From positions 1,054,001 to 1,118,000 of the forward strand of contig CANMTD010000001.1 in assembly GCA_947500775.1 (NCBI GenBank): a stretch of 64,000 bases of DNA, in the 5' to 3' direction. Shown one piece after another: positions 7,828 through 16,973 of the stretch. The position numbers and the translations under genes were made by a program. The first letter of the stretch is position 1; each line of letters starts with the position of its first letter. The notes beneath the pieces are model-generated. The model was not told the DNA's origin, searched no databases, and saw only the letters and a program-made list of their open reading frames with translations. Source of the stretch: an uncultured Paracoccaceae bacterium (lineage in GTDB: Bacteria; Pseudomonadota; Alphaproteobacteria; Rhodobacterales; Rhodobacteraceae).

Positions 7828-9035
7828 TTTTCCAGTCTCAGAACCTGTGGTTTTGCCGCGCGGTGGCGCAGGTCATCGCCGACGATCTGGGTGATATTGG
7901 TCAGCCCCTCAAGCAACAGACCGGTGGTCCGCTGCGAGGGCGGTTGACGGTCGGGCAGGGATTTCAGGACCGCCGCCATGCGCTGCGGATCGCGCGCGTC
8001 ATCGGGCAACAGCATATCCACCAGCCCCAGTTCGGCGGCCCGCTGGGCGCGTATCAACTGTTCCTCGCGCGGGGTGGTGCGCGGAACGATCAGGGCAGGC
8101 CGGTCGAAGGACAGAATTTCGCAATAGGTGTTATACCCGCCCATGGCGACAACGGCGCGCGCGCCAGCGATCAGCTCTTCCATGCGGGTGTCGAATTCGA
8201 TCACCTCCAGATGTGCGATATCCTGACCGCGTTGCATCAGCTCGGCCCGCTGGTCGCCCGGCATATAGGGGCCCAGCACGATCAGCGCCTTATGGGTCAG
8301 ACCGGGGTCCTGTTCATAAGCGGCCATGACATCATGCACCAGATCGGCCCCATCGCCGCCACCGCCCGTGGTGACCAGGATATAGTCGCCCTCGGGCTGA
8401 TGGGCGGACAGATCGCTGTGCAGGGCGCGCCGCTGCAGGAAGCCCACGTATTTCATCCGGTCCTGCACCACGGCGGGCACGTCCAGCCCGACCAGCGGAT
8501 CATAGAAATTGGGCGGGCCATAGACCCAGATGTCATCATACAGCCTGCCGATCTTGGTCATCACATCCTTGCGTTTCCATTCGGCGTCCAGCAGGTGCGG
8601 GGCATCCATCACCTCGCGCAGGCCCAGAACCAGCGTGGTGCCGCGGGATTTCAGATAGGTCAGGGTTTCTTCAACCTCGCCGCGCAGGCCAAGCGGTTCC
8701 TTGTCGACGATGAAGATATCGGGCTGAAAGGACTGCGCGGTATGCATGATGATCGACCGGCGCATCATGATCGTGTCCTGCAGGTCGATATGTTGGGCAA
8801 GCGAGGTATATTCGCCGTTGCGCAGTTTGATCACGCTGGGAATTTTCAGGAAATCGACACGGGCGCGGTAATCGAAGGCGCCCGCGATGGTCGATCCCGA
8901 AATGATCAGAACGCTTAGCCCGTTATAGCGTTCCACCAGCGCATGGGCGATGGTCCGGCAGCGGCGCAGGTGGCCCAGACCAAAGGTATCGTGGCTGTAC
9001 ATCAGGATGCGGGCATCTTCGAAGGAATCGGTCAT
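7824..9035 (-). CDS. MurG-like glycosyltransferase, first gene of the glycan/ABC operon
   Basis: A 403-residue predicted glycosyltransferase (COG4671-like). The N-terminus ILMYSHDTFGLGHLRRCR is the glycine-rich fold start. The C-terminal half has ILVTTGGGGDGADLVHD and VAMGGYNTYCEILSF, equivalent to the donor-binding G-G-Y-N loop seen in its paralogue two genes downstream. The two MurG-like proteins are related but far from identical, suggesting successive sugar additions. It is the promoter-proximal member of the minus-strand set ending at 2199. The gap to the importer gene upstream is only 70 bp, so read-through from the importer operon is possible. AAGGAA lies 12 bp before the ATG. Confidence 0.8.
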   Translation of the reverse strand: MTDSFEDARILMYSHDTFGLGHLRRCRTIAHALVERYNGLSVLIISGSTIAGAFDYRARVDFLKIPSVIKLRNGEYTSLAQHIDLQDTIMMRRSIIMHTAQSFQPDIFIVDKEPLGLRGEVEETLTYLKSRGTTLVLGLREVMDAPHLLDAEWKRKDVMTKIGRLYDDIWVYGPPNFYDPLVGLDVPAVVQDRMKYVGFLQRRALHSDLSAHQPEGDYILVTTGGGGDGADLVHDVMAAYEQDPGLTHKALIVLGPYMPGDQRAELMQRGQDIAHLEVIEFDTRMEELIAGARAVVAMGGYNTYCEILSFDRPALIVPRTTPREEQLIRAQRAAELGLVDMLLPDDARDPQRMAAVLKSLPDRQPPSQRTTGLLLEGLTNITQIVGDDLRHRAAKPQVLRLEK

Positions 9036-9105
9036 GCGGGAAAATCTGTTCCTTGGGCAATGTGCCGGGGGGCAGGGGGATAAAATCTAAATAAGCTACC
9101 TTACG

Positions 9106-10281
9106 TCATTTATAAGGATCGGCGGCATCACGTAACCCGTCGCCCAGAAAATTAAATGCCAAAATCACCAGAATGACCGGCACCACGGGAAACAGAAGCC
9201 ACGGGTACAGGGCGATGATGTTGACGCTGCGGGCTTCGGTCAGAAGAATGCCCCAGCTGGTGATGGGCGCGCGCAGCCCGATGCCCAGAAAACTGAGCGC
9301 GGTTTCGCCAAGGATCATGCCCGGAATGGTCAGCGTGGCGCTGGCGATCAGATGTGACATGAAGCCGGGGATCAGGTGGCGGCCGATGATGCGGCTGCTT
9401 TTGGCGCCCATCAGTTGGGCGGCCAGAACGTAATCTTCCTCCCGCAGGGCCAGCAGTTTCGACCGCACCGCGCGCGCCAGCCCGGTCCAGTCCAGCATCC
9501 CCAGCACGATGGTGATGCCGATGTAGACCAGGATCGGGCTCCAGGTGACGGGGATGATCGCGGCCAGCGCCATCCACATCGGGATGCTGGGGATCGATTG
9601 CAGCACCTCGATCACGCGCTGCACGATCAGGTCGAAAACGCCGCCGTGATAGCCCGCCAGCCCGCCGATGATGATGCCCAGAACAAAGCTCATCATCACG
9701 CCCAGAATGCCGATGGTCAGAGAAATCCGCGCGCCATAGATCGTGCGCGACAACACGTCCCGGCCCAGCCGGTCGGTGCCCAGCAGAAACAGCTGCCCGC
9801 CCTCGGCCGGGCAGACCAGATGCAGATCGGCCTTGAACAGCCCCCAGAATTCGTAGCGGTCGCCGTGGCAGAAAAAGCGCAGCGGCTGAATATCCGTGGG
9901 ATCGTCGGCATAGTTCCATTTCAGCGTGACCATGTCCAAGGTCACGTCGCGCCCATAGGTATAGGGGCGCACCAATTGTCCGTCGCGAAAGATATGGACC
10001 GCCTGCGGCGGGGCATACAGGAAATCGGTGTTGCGCGAATGCAGATCATAGGGGGCCAGGAATTCGCTGATCAGGATGGTGAAATAGATCACGATCAGAA
10101 ATATCCCCGACCACAGGGCCATCTTGTGCCGCCGGAAATGCCACCACATCAGTTTCAGCTGCGACGCCTGCGCCGCAACCGCGCGCTGTTCGGCGTTGTT
10201 TTCGGTCGCATCGGGATCAAACGGCGTGTCGGATACGAAATGATCCAGCGGCGCGCCGGGTTTGGGCAGATAAGCGCTCAT
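9106..10281 (-). CDS. Peptide/oligosaccharide ABC importer permease (DppC/OppC type, long loop)
   Basis: Inner-membrane permease of the peptide/nickel/opine family, 391 residues. After a soluble N-terminus and one membrane segment (about residues 55-75) there is an unusually long periplasmic stretch of about 100 residues, before the GTDRLGRDVLSRTIYGARISL entry into the core domain. The EAA-like loop is GLARAVRSKLLALREEDYVLAAQLMGAKSSRIIGRHL. Ordinary DppC proteins are near 300 residues, and the extra loop resembles the subgroup containing YejE and the rhizobial alpha-galactoside permease AgpC. It overlaps the partner permease gene by 4 bp. The substrate is not known. Confidence 0.87.
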   Translation of the reverse strand: MSAYLPKPGAPLDHFVSDTPFDPDATENNAEQRAVAAQASQLKLMWWHFRRHKMALWSGIFLIVIYFTILISEFLAPYDLHSRNTDFLYAPPQAVHIFRDGQLVRPYTYGRDVTLDMVTLKWNYADDPTDIQPLRFFCHGDRYEFWGLFKADLHLVCPAEGGQLFLLGTDRLGRDVLSRTIYGARISLTIGILGVMMSFVLGIIIGGLAGYHGGVFDLIVQRVIEVLQSIPSIPMWMALAAIIPVTWSPILVYIGITIVLGMLDWTGLARAVRSKLLALREEDYVLAAQLMGAKSSRIIGRHLIPGFMSHLIASATLTIPGMILGETALSFLGIGLRAPITSWGILLTEARSVNIIALYPWLLFPVVPVILVILAFNFLGDGLRDAADPYK

Positions 10282-11276
10282 TTCCGGCTGCCCCCGCCAA
10301 GGCGAATGCGCGGATCAAGCAGGGCCAGCGCGATATCCGACACCAGCACCCCGACCACCGTCAGAAACGCCAGAAACATCAGGAACGACCCGGCCAGATA
10401 CATGTCCTGACTTTGCAGCGCCTTGATCAGCATCGGGCCGGTGGTTTCCAGCGACAGCACGATCGCCGTGACCTCGGCCCCCGAGATGATCGACGGCAGG
10501 ATCGACCCGATGTCCGAGATGAAGAAGTTCAGCGACATGCGCAGCGGGTATTTCAGCAGGATGCGCAGCGGGTGCAGCCCCTTGGCGCGGGCGGTCACCA
10601 CATATTGTTTTTGTAGCTCGTCCAGCAGGTTGGCCCGCAACCGGCGCACCATGCCCGCCGTTCCCGCCGTGCCGATGATGATCACCGGGATCCACAGATG
10701 TTCCAGGATCGACCAGAATTTGTCCCAGCTCATGTCCTGATTCAGATACTGGCGGTCCATCAGATGCCCGATCGAGGTGCCGAACCAGATATTGGCGAAA
10801 TACATCATCACCAGCGCCAGCATGAAATTCGGAATGGCGATGCCCAGCAACCCCAGAAAGGTCAGCCCGTAATCGCCCCAACTGTATTGGTGTGTCGCCG
10901 AATAGATGCCGATGGGAAAGGCCAGCAGCCAGGTGAAGATGATGGTCACGGTCGACACAAGGATCGTCAGCCACAGCCGGTCGCCGACCACATCGCTGAC
11001 CGGCAGCCGGTATTCAAAGGAATATCCGAAATCGCCCACCAGCATGCCGGTGGCCCAGTTGAAATAGCGCACGATCATCGGCTTATCAAAGCCATAGCGC
11101 TCTTTCAGGTCTTCGATCTCCGCCAGATCGGCGGCTTCGCCCATGGCGCGCAGCTCGGCCACATAGCTTTCGAAATAGTCGCCCGGCGGCAGTTCGATGA
11201 TGGTGAACACCAGCAGCGAGATCAGCATCAGGGTCGGGATCATGGCCGCGCAGCGCCACAGGATGTATCTGATCAT
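10278..11276 (-). CDS. Peptide/oligosaccharide ABC importer permease (DppB/OppB type)
   Basis: Inner-membrane permease of about 332 residues, starting MIRYILWRCAAMIPTLMLIS with the first membrane helix. Further helices follow, and an EAA loop with the signature LDELQKQYVVTARAKGLHPLRILLKYPLR. The ATG at 11276 overlaps the TGA of the binding-protein gene (ATGA), which fixes the start; longer reading frames extending upstream are not credible. It pairs with the long-loop permease that follows to form the channel. Confidence 0.88.
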   Translation of the reverse strand: MIRYILWRCAAMIPTLMLISLLVFTIIELPPGDYFESYVAELRAMGEAADLAEIEDLKERYGFDKPMIVRYFNWATGMLVGDFGYSFEYRLPVSDVVGDRLWLTILVSTVTIIFTWLLAFPIGIYSATHQYSWGDYGLTFLGLLGIAIPNFMLALVMMYFANIWFGTSIGHLMDRQYLNQDMSWDKFWSILEHLWIPVIIIGTAGTAGMVRRLRANLLDELQKQYVVTARAKGLHPLRILLKYPLRMSLNFFISDIGSILPSIISGAEVTAIVLSLETTGPMLIKALQSQDMYLAGSFLMFLAFLTVVGVLVSDIALALLDPRIRLGGGSRK

Positions 11277-13174
11277 GGCTCTTCCTCGTACCAGAAGGTA
11301 TCGGGCAGATAGACCCCCAGATAGCTGGTGGGTTTGAACCCGTACAACGCCTCGTCCGGCACATTGCGCAGCCGTGAGGATCGCACGATTGGTTGCAGCG
11401 CGCCGTTCACCGTTCCGATCGAAAACACCTGATCGGCGCGGATGGCCAGCATGTCGTCCCAGATGCGGGCGCGTTCCTCGGCCGTTTTGGTCTGTTTCCA
11501 ATCACCCAGCAGCGATACCAGTTCCAGCACCTTGGAATGGTCGGGGGCTTTGCCGCTGGTTTTGGCGGACATGTAATACATGCCCCAGACCGGCCATTGC
11601 AGTTGGTCATCCGACGACGGCGCCAGTTGGGTGGGGGGCATGTCGGCGGTTGGCACGCCGTTGTCCAGCCCCTGCCAGACCGACATCATCACCTCGCCCC
11701 CGGTGGCGCGGCTGCGAAAGATGTCGCGCTGCGACACGCGGGTGAACAGCGACAGGCCAACCGCGCGGTAATGATCGGTGATCAGTTCCAGCACATCGGT
11801 TTCCAGCGTGCTTTCGCCCGAGGATTCGATGGTGATATGGGCCGGGCGCCCATCCGGCAACAGGCGCCGGCCATAGATATCGCGGTTCTGCAACCCGGCG
11901 GCGTCCAGCAAGGCGTTGGCCTGATCGGGATCGTGGCTGGCCCATGCGGCGGCATATTCGGGTTTGAACAGCGGGCTTTCGGGCAGCACCGTATCGGCGC
12001 TTTCGCGGCCCAGCCCGTAATAGATCACCTTGTTGATCTCGGTGCGGTTGATCGCCAGCGACAGCGCCCGCCGCACGCGCACGTCTTGAAACAACCCGCG
12101 CCAGACGTCATCCTTGTAATTGAGGTTGGGCAGCAGGGTCACGCTGGACCCTTGGGTGCGCCGCCACAGCGAGACCTTCATCGGATAGCGGCTTTCGGCC
12201 TCTTTCAGCAGGGTGTAGTCGGGAAATCCGATCCCGGTGGCCTGCAGATCGCTTTCGCCGGTGGCGGTTTTGGCGGTGATGATCTCGGTCGAGCTGACGT
12301 TCAGAACGACCCGGTCGACATAGGGCAGCTGCGTGCCGTTTTCATCGACGCGGTGATAAAAGGGGTTGCGTTCGAACACGAATTGTTCGGCGGGCGGCGC
12401 GGTCTTGGGCAGCCACGGCCCCAGGGTCGGCAGATCGGGGTTTTCGGGCCGGTTCTGGCGCGACATTTTCTTGTGCAGCCGGGCCCAGGTGGTGACCCGG
12501 TGTCTTTCGCATAATTCGGCCAGAATGTCGGGCTTTTGATGGTTGGCGTGAAATTGCCGCATATAGGCGGCAGGCAGCATCAGGGGCTGGGGGATCGGAT
12601 CGGCCAGCCGCGGCAGGAAATGCGGGGCCGGCACGTCCCAGGAATAGCGCACGGTCAGGCGGTCCAGCACCTCGAACTTTGCCACCACCCCGTTGACCTT
12701 CAGGTCCATCGGCGGCCCGCCGCGCCGCAGGCTGGTATTCATCACCACGTCGTTCCAGTAATAGGCGAAATCATCCGAGGTGAAATCGCTGCCGTCGGAC
12801 CATTTATGGCCATCGCGCAGGTGAAAGGTGAAAATCCGGCCCTCGTCGACGGTATAGCTGTCCAGAATATCGGGGCCAAGGTTCAGGTCCTGATCGTATC
12901 CCACCAGCCGCGCATAGCTGTGGATCGGGATATAGCGCACGTCGCGCTGGCCGCCGATCAGCATCCGCAGGGTGCCGCCCTGACGGCCCGGTGTGCGCCC
13001 CATCGCCCCCAGATCGATAACCCGGGGCGAGCGGGGCAATCGTTGCGCCAGATCCGGCATGGTTCCAGCCGCCAGCTGATCCTTCAGAAAGGGCGAATCC
13101 GCCGCTTTGGCCAAGGATTTGCCCGGCAACGCGGCCGAGGCCAGAAGGGCAAGGGTGCGGCGGCGGGTGATCAT
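11273..13174 (-). CDS. Family 5 extracellular solute-binding protein, Tat-type signal
   Basis: A periplasmic binding protein of 633 residues, the substrate receptor of the importer. It starts MITRRRTLALLASAALPGKS, a twin-arginine-like signal (R-R-x-L) with a short hydrophobic core. The family 5 body follows, with GGTLRMLIGGQRD, HLRDGHKWSDGSDFTSDDFAYYW and VRRALSLAINR. The start at 13174 overlaps the ATPase stop by 4 bp (ATGA), so the longer upstream reading frame is rejected. Family 5 proteins bind peptides, opines, nickel or oligosaccharides, and this one is longer than typical DppA (about 535). Its place between two glycan gene groups makes an oligosaccharide plausible, but that is inference. 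Confidence 0.87.
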   Translation of the reverse strand: MITRRRTLALLASAALPGKSLAKAADSPFLKDQLAAGTMPDLAQRLPRSPRVIDLGAMGRTPGRQGGTLRMLIGGQRDVRYIPIHSYARLVGYDQDLNLGPDILDSYTVDEGRIFTFHLRDGHKWSDGSDFTSDDFAYYWNDVVMNTSLRRGGPPMDLKVNGVVAKFEVLDRLTVRYSWDVPAPHFLPRLADPIPQPLMLPAAYMRQFHANHQKPDILAELCERHRVTTWARLHKKMSRQNRPENPDLPTLGPWLPKTAPPAEQFVFERNPFYHRVDENGTQLPYVDRVVLNVSSTEIITAKTATGESDLQATGIGFPDYTLLKEAESRYPMKVSLWRRTQGSSVTLLPNLNYKDDVWRGLFQDVRVRRALSLAINRTEINKVIYYGLGRESADTVLPESPLFKPEYAAAWASHDPDQANALLDAAGLQNRDIYGRRLLPDGRPAHITIESSGESTLETDVLELITDHYRAVGLSLFTRVSQRDIFRSRATGGEVMMSVWQGLDNGVPTADMPPTQLAPSSDDQLQWPVWGMYYMSAKTSGKAPDHSKVLELVSLLGDWKQTKTAEERARIWDDMLAIRADQVFSIGTVNGALQPIVRSSRLRNVPDEALYGFKPTSYLGVYLPDTFWYEEEP

Positions 13175-15069
13175 GCGCTCAGCTCCCTGATGTCGGCGTT
13201 TCTGCGGGCCAGAACGATATGCCCGCCCCCCAGATCGACGGGGGCCATATCCTCGGGCGCGCCATCGTCGCAAAACGCCCGGTCCCAGGTTTCGCGCGCC
13301 ATGGCCGAGGCGGTGCCCGCGCTGTCGAAGTTCAACGGCTGATCCAGATCGGGAAAGGGCACCGCGTTCAGCAGGGATTTGGTATAGGGGTGCACCGGCG
13401 CGGTCATCAGAACCTCGCGCGGGGCGAACTCCACGATCCGCCCGGCCCACATTACCGCGACCCGGTCCGCCATGTAATCGATCACCGCCAGATTGTGCGA
13501 GATGAACAGGTAGGTAAGATCAAAATCCTTTTGCAAGTCTTTCAAAAGGTTCAGGATTTGCGCCTGAACCGAAACGTCCAGTGCCGATACCGGTTCGTCA
13601 CAGACAATCAGGCTGGGCGCCAGAGCCAGCGACCGGGCGATGCCGATCCGCTGACGCTGCCCGCCGGAAAAGCTGTGCGGATAGCGTGACATGATCGACG
13701 GGTCCAGCCCGATGGCCCGCACCAGCGCCTGCACCGCCTCTTTGCGCTGTTTGGCGTTGCCACGGTTGTGGATGTCGAAAGGTTCGCTCAGGATATTGCC
13801 CACCGACATACGCGGCGACAGCGACGAGACCGGGTCCTGAAACACCATCTGGATTCTGGTGCGCAGGGCCTGCAGATCGTCACCTTTCGCGGCCAGCACA
13901 TCAATCGGCCCGTTGCCGTCATCAAAGACGACCGATCCGGTGTCCGGCGTTACCGCCCGCATCAGGATCTTGCTGACCGTGGTCTTGCCACAGCCGCTTT
14001 CGCCCACCAGCCCCAGGCATTCGCCGCGCCGGATGTCGAAACTGACGTCATCGACGGCCTTTGTCGGGGTGCTGACCTCGCCCAGTTTCCAGGCCTGTTT
14101 GCGGGTGGCAAAGGTTTTGCTGAGGTTGCGCACCGACAGCAGAACCTTGGGCGGGTTGGCCGGAACCTTGGCAGGTTTCGACAGGGTGCCCATCAGGTTT
14201 TCCTTGTGGGTCTCGATCTCGCGCAGCGGTTTCAGGCGTTCGCCCTGCGTCATGCCGAACCGGGGGATCGCGGTCATCAACCCCTTCAGATAGGGGTGCG
14301 CGGGGTTGCGGAAGATCGGTTCGACCGGCCCGGCCTCCATGATCTCGCCCTTATAGATCACCACGACCTCATCGGCGATATTGGCCACGACGCCCAGATC
14401 ATGGGTGATCAGCAGGATCGCCATATCCAGCCTGGACTGAAGGTCGCGCAGCAGTTTCAGGATCTGGGCCTGAATGGTGACATCCAGCGCGGTGGTGGGT
14501 TCATCGGCGATCAACAGCGACGGGCCACAGATCAGCGCCATGGCGATCATCGCCCGCTGACGCATGCCGCCGGACAATTCGAACGGGTAAAGGTCATAGA
14601 CCTTGCGCGGATGGTCAAAGCCGACCAGCCCCAGCATATCCTCGCAGCGTTCGCGCTGTTCGGCGGTGCTGAGGCCCGTGTGGATGCGCAGCGCTTCGCT
14701 GATCTGATCGCCGACCGTGTGCAGCGCGGAAAACGAAGTCATCGGTTCCTGAAAGATCATCCCGATCCGGTCGCCGCGGATCGACCGGATTTTCGGCCCG
14801 TCGCGCGGCAGTTTCAGGATATCGCAGGTGCCGCCCAGCGACGGGTCGGTGAACAGGATGCGCCCGTCGACCTGCGCGATGCGCGGCTGCAGGCCCATGA
14901 CGGTCTGGCTGATCACCGATTTGCCGGACCCGGATTCGCCCACCAATGCGGTCACCTTGCCGGGCAGAACCCGCAGGCTGGCGCCTTTGACGGCGTCAAC
15001 CCGGCCGCCCATCAACTGGAACGAAACCTTCAGGTCTTCGATCCGCAACAGGTCCGTGCCCGCATTCAT
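13171..15069 (-). CDS. Fused two-domain peptide/oligosaccharide ABC transporter ATPase
   Basis: A 632-residue cytoplasmic ATPase with DppD-like and DppF-like halves fused. Half one has Walker A GESGSGKS, Q-loop FQEP, signature ELSGGMRQR, Walker B LLIADEPTTALD and an H-loop TH. Half two has GESGCGKT, FQDPVSSLSPR, SFSGGQRQR, LIVCDEPVSALD and an H-loop SH. All catalytic residues are present in both halves. It is the first gene of the importer operon and is followed by the binding protein and two permeases through ATGA overlaps. The gene is divergent from the GT32 gene, and the roughly 190-bp gap holds both promoters. Confidence 0.92.
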   Translation of the reverse strand: MNAGTDLLRIEDLKVSFQLMGGRVDAVKGASLRVLPGKVTALVGESGSGKSVISQTVMGLQPRIAQVDGRILFTDPSLGGTCDILKLPRDGPKIRSIRGDRIGMIFQEPMTSFSALHTVGDQISEALRIHTGLSTAEQRERCEDMLGLVGFDHPRKVYDLYPFELSGGMRQRAMIAMALICGPSLLIADEPTTALDVTIQAQILKLLRDLQSRLDMAILLITHDLGVVANIADEVVVIYKGEIMEAGPVEPIFRNPAHPYLKGLMTAIPRFGMTQGERLKPLREIETHKENLMGTLSKPAKVPANPPKVLLSVRNLSKTFATRKQAWKLGEVSTPTKAVDDVSFDIRRGECLGLVGESGCGKTTVSKILMRAVTPDTGSVVFDDGNGPIDVLAAKGDDLQALRTRIQMVFQDPVSSLSPRMSVGNILSEPFDIHNRGNAKQRKEAVQALVRAIGLDPSIMSRYPHSFSGGQRQRIGIARSLALAPSLIVCDEPVSALDVSVQAQILNLLKDLQKDFDLTYLFISHNLAVIDYMADRVAVMWAGRIVEFAPREVLMTAPVHPYTKSLLNAVPFPDLDQPLNFDSAGTASAMARETWDRAFCDDGAPEDMAPVDLGGGHIVLARRNADIRELSA

Positions 15070-15261
15070 TGAAACCGCATATGTCTTGTTTCCCCGTCGT
15101 CCCGGTGTCCAGGGTTGGCCCCTGTTGCACCTGCCTTATGACGCTAGTGCAGCAATTTTTCGCTGTCCATTCACTTTACTTGACAATCTTCGGGATGCGC
15201 GCGCCCTTATGGGGCGATAAATTGCGCGTTTTCATCAGGCTTGCACAGGACCCGAACAGTT

Positions 15262-16245
15262 TTGACAGACCAACAGCAGATAAAGCAAAGGCTGAACCGG
15301 CGGCTGGACGATGCCGCGGCCTTACGGCTTGCGGGGCAATTCGACGCCGCCCGCGATCTTCTGATGCAGATCGCGGCAGACCCGGAGGTGGGCGCGCTGG
15401 GGCCTGTCACATCCCTGAACCTGCCCCGGCGGTTGCAGGCGGCGCTGCTGCGGCTGGCCAAGGCGGAAAACAACCCGGTCGACCGGATCGGGTACCAATA
15501 CCATCTGGTGCCGCCGCCCGAGGTTCTGGCAGAATACGGGCGCTTCACCACAGCAGAGTGTCAGGCGATCACGCGGGCCAACGCACAGCCCGTGCCGCCG
15601 GCCCTTCATCAGATCTGGATCGGGACCCGACCGGTGCCCGTCACCACGCAGGCCTGGGGCGCCCATGCCCAGCGGCACGGGTTGGAATATAAGCTGTGGC
15701 GCGAGGCTGATCTGGACCGGATCGGCGTCAGCACAAACCCCGGTTTTCGCAGCATGATGGACAAGGGCGATTTCCCCGGCGCGGTCGATATTGCGCGCTA
15801 TGAAATTCTGGAACGTCTGGGCGGGATTTATCTGGACTGCGACTGGTATCCGGCCCGCGACGATATCAGCTTTGATACGCTGTTGCCGATGACCGGGTTG
15901 ACCGTGATGGCCGAGGATATCCCGCGCAACACCGGTCACGGCGGGCTGTTGCTGGCCAATTCCATGATCGCGACCCCGCCCGGTCATCCGGTGTTTGCCC
16001 GGCTGAACGCGGTGATCGGGCAGGTCGTGGGCGATATGCCGGGCGCCCCGGCGTGGTGGTCGACCGGCCCGCTGATTTTCACGGTCGTCTGTCGCGCAGG
16101 CTCGGTCACGCTGGCCGGGTCCGGGCTGGCGGCACCGGCACCGCCCAAAGGCGCGTCGCTGGCCGAGGTGCGGCAGCTGTGCCAGCAGGTGCAGGCGGAT
16201 GACGGCGGGGTGCTGATGGCGTGGAAACCCTGGGAGGATGGCTAG
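15262..16245 (+). CDS. Family 32-type glycosyltransferase (DXD sugar-binding domain)
   Basis: About 327 residues. The Gly_transf_sug core starts PALHQIWIGTRPVP, continues FPGAVDIARYEILERLGGIYLD, and carries the D-C-D (DXD) metal and nucleotide-sugar site at residues 192-194. It is similar to the catalytic part of Och1- and capsular-type glycosyltransferases. The N-terminal about 110 residues are helical and variable. No ATG is available near the start. TTG at 15262 has AGGA at 15247-15250 as a possible ribosome-binding site, and a TTG at 15241 is the alternative. It converges with the deacetylase gene, whose 3' end overlaps by 4 bp. Sugar specificity is unknown. Confidence 0.8.
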   Translation: MTDQQQIKQRLNRRLDDAAALRLAGQFDAARDLLMQIAADPEVGALGPVTSLNLPRRLQAALLRLAKAENNPVDRIGYQYHLVPPPEVLAEYGRFTTAECQAITRANAQPVPPALHQIWIGTRPVPVTTQAWGAHAQRHGLEYKLWREADLDRIGVSTNPGFRSMMDKGDFPGAVDIARYEILERLGGIYLDCDWYPARDDISFDTLLPMTGLTVMAEDIPRNTGHGGLLLANSMIATPPGHPVFARLNAVIGQVVGDMPGAPAWWSTGPLIFTVVCRAGSVTLAGSGLAAPAPPKGASLAEVRQLCQQVQADDGGVLMAWKPWEDG

Positions 16246-16973
16246 GGCGCGGGTATCAATTCGGTCACTGACACCCAGTCGCACCCCGGATGGTCCGAGG
16301 TCAGGGCAAACAATTGCTCCAGAAACGCCCAGACGGCGGCGTCATGGACCAGATGATGGGTCAGAATGCCCAGCGGCAGGTCGCTTGCGCGCAGATGATC
16401 GGTGATTTCGCTTAGCAACGCCGGGGTAGGGCGGCCGCCGCGCGTGTCCCGCCAGTCGATCAGATCGACATGGGTGTTGATCATCGGCAGCGCGGCAGGG
16501 CGGGCCGCACCATAGGCCGACAGCGCCTGAAACCCGATCGGTGGCAACCCCGCGACCACCTGCGGCGCGATCCGGTTCCAGGGTGGCACCAGCAGCGGCA
16601 CGAATTGCTGCGGGTAAAGCCCTGCCAGATGCGCGAACCCCTGTGTCAGCTCGTGTAGGACAGCGCCCGAGGGGCGGTGATGCCCCAGTTCCTGGCTTTT
16701 CTCACCGGCGCTGGCGTGGTTGCTGTGCGCCCAGCCGTGCACGGCCACCGACAGGGTTTGGGCATCCGTCAGATGCTCGGCCAATTCCGCGCCCGTTTCG
16801 GCGGGAATGACCGCAAGGGTTAGTGCCACATCGTGCCGGGTGCTGAGGTTCAGCAACTGGTCCAGCGCGGGGGTGGGGGCCACGGCATCGTCATCGCGCA
16901 GCCAGAACCGGGCCGGGTTGCCCGCCTTGGCCCGCGCGTCCAATGCGCGTGTCAGATCGTCCCAAGCGGTCAT
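16242..16973 (-). CDS. NodB-like polysaccharide deacetylase family protein
   Basis: 243 residues with features of family 4 carbohydrate esterases: FWLRDDDAV near residue 23 (paired aspartates for catalysis and metal) and VAVHGWAHSNHA near residue 76 (metal histidines). A late ILTHHLVHDA supplies the conserved leucine-histidine motif. No signal peptide is seen, so it may act on a cytoplasmic or lipid-linked glycan intermediate. Its ATG overlaps the stop of the upstream glycosyltransferase gene (ATGA), showing that the two are co-translated and probably act on the same glycan. It may remove N-acetyl groups; the substrate is unknown. Confidence 0.75.
   Translation of the reverse strand: MTAWDDLTRALDARAKAGNPARFWLRDDDAVAPTPALDQLLNLSTRHDVALTLAVIPAETGAELAEHLTDAQTLSVAVHGWAHSNHASAGEKSQELGHHRPSGAVLHELTQGFAHLAGLYPQQFVPLLVPPWNRIAPQVVAGLPPIGFQALSAYGAARPAALPMINTHVDLIDWRDTRGGRPTPALLSEITDHLRASDLPLGILTHHLVHDAAVWAFLEQLFALTSDHPGCDWVSVTELIPAP

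Noticed and set aside
11273-13450. Long N-terminal extension of the binding protein
   Set aside because: The extension overlaps the ATPase gene, and the signal peptide with an ATGA overlap fixes the start at 13174.
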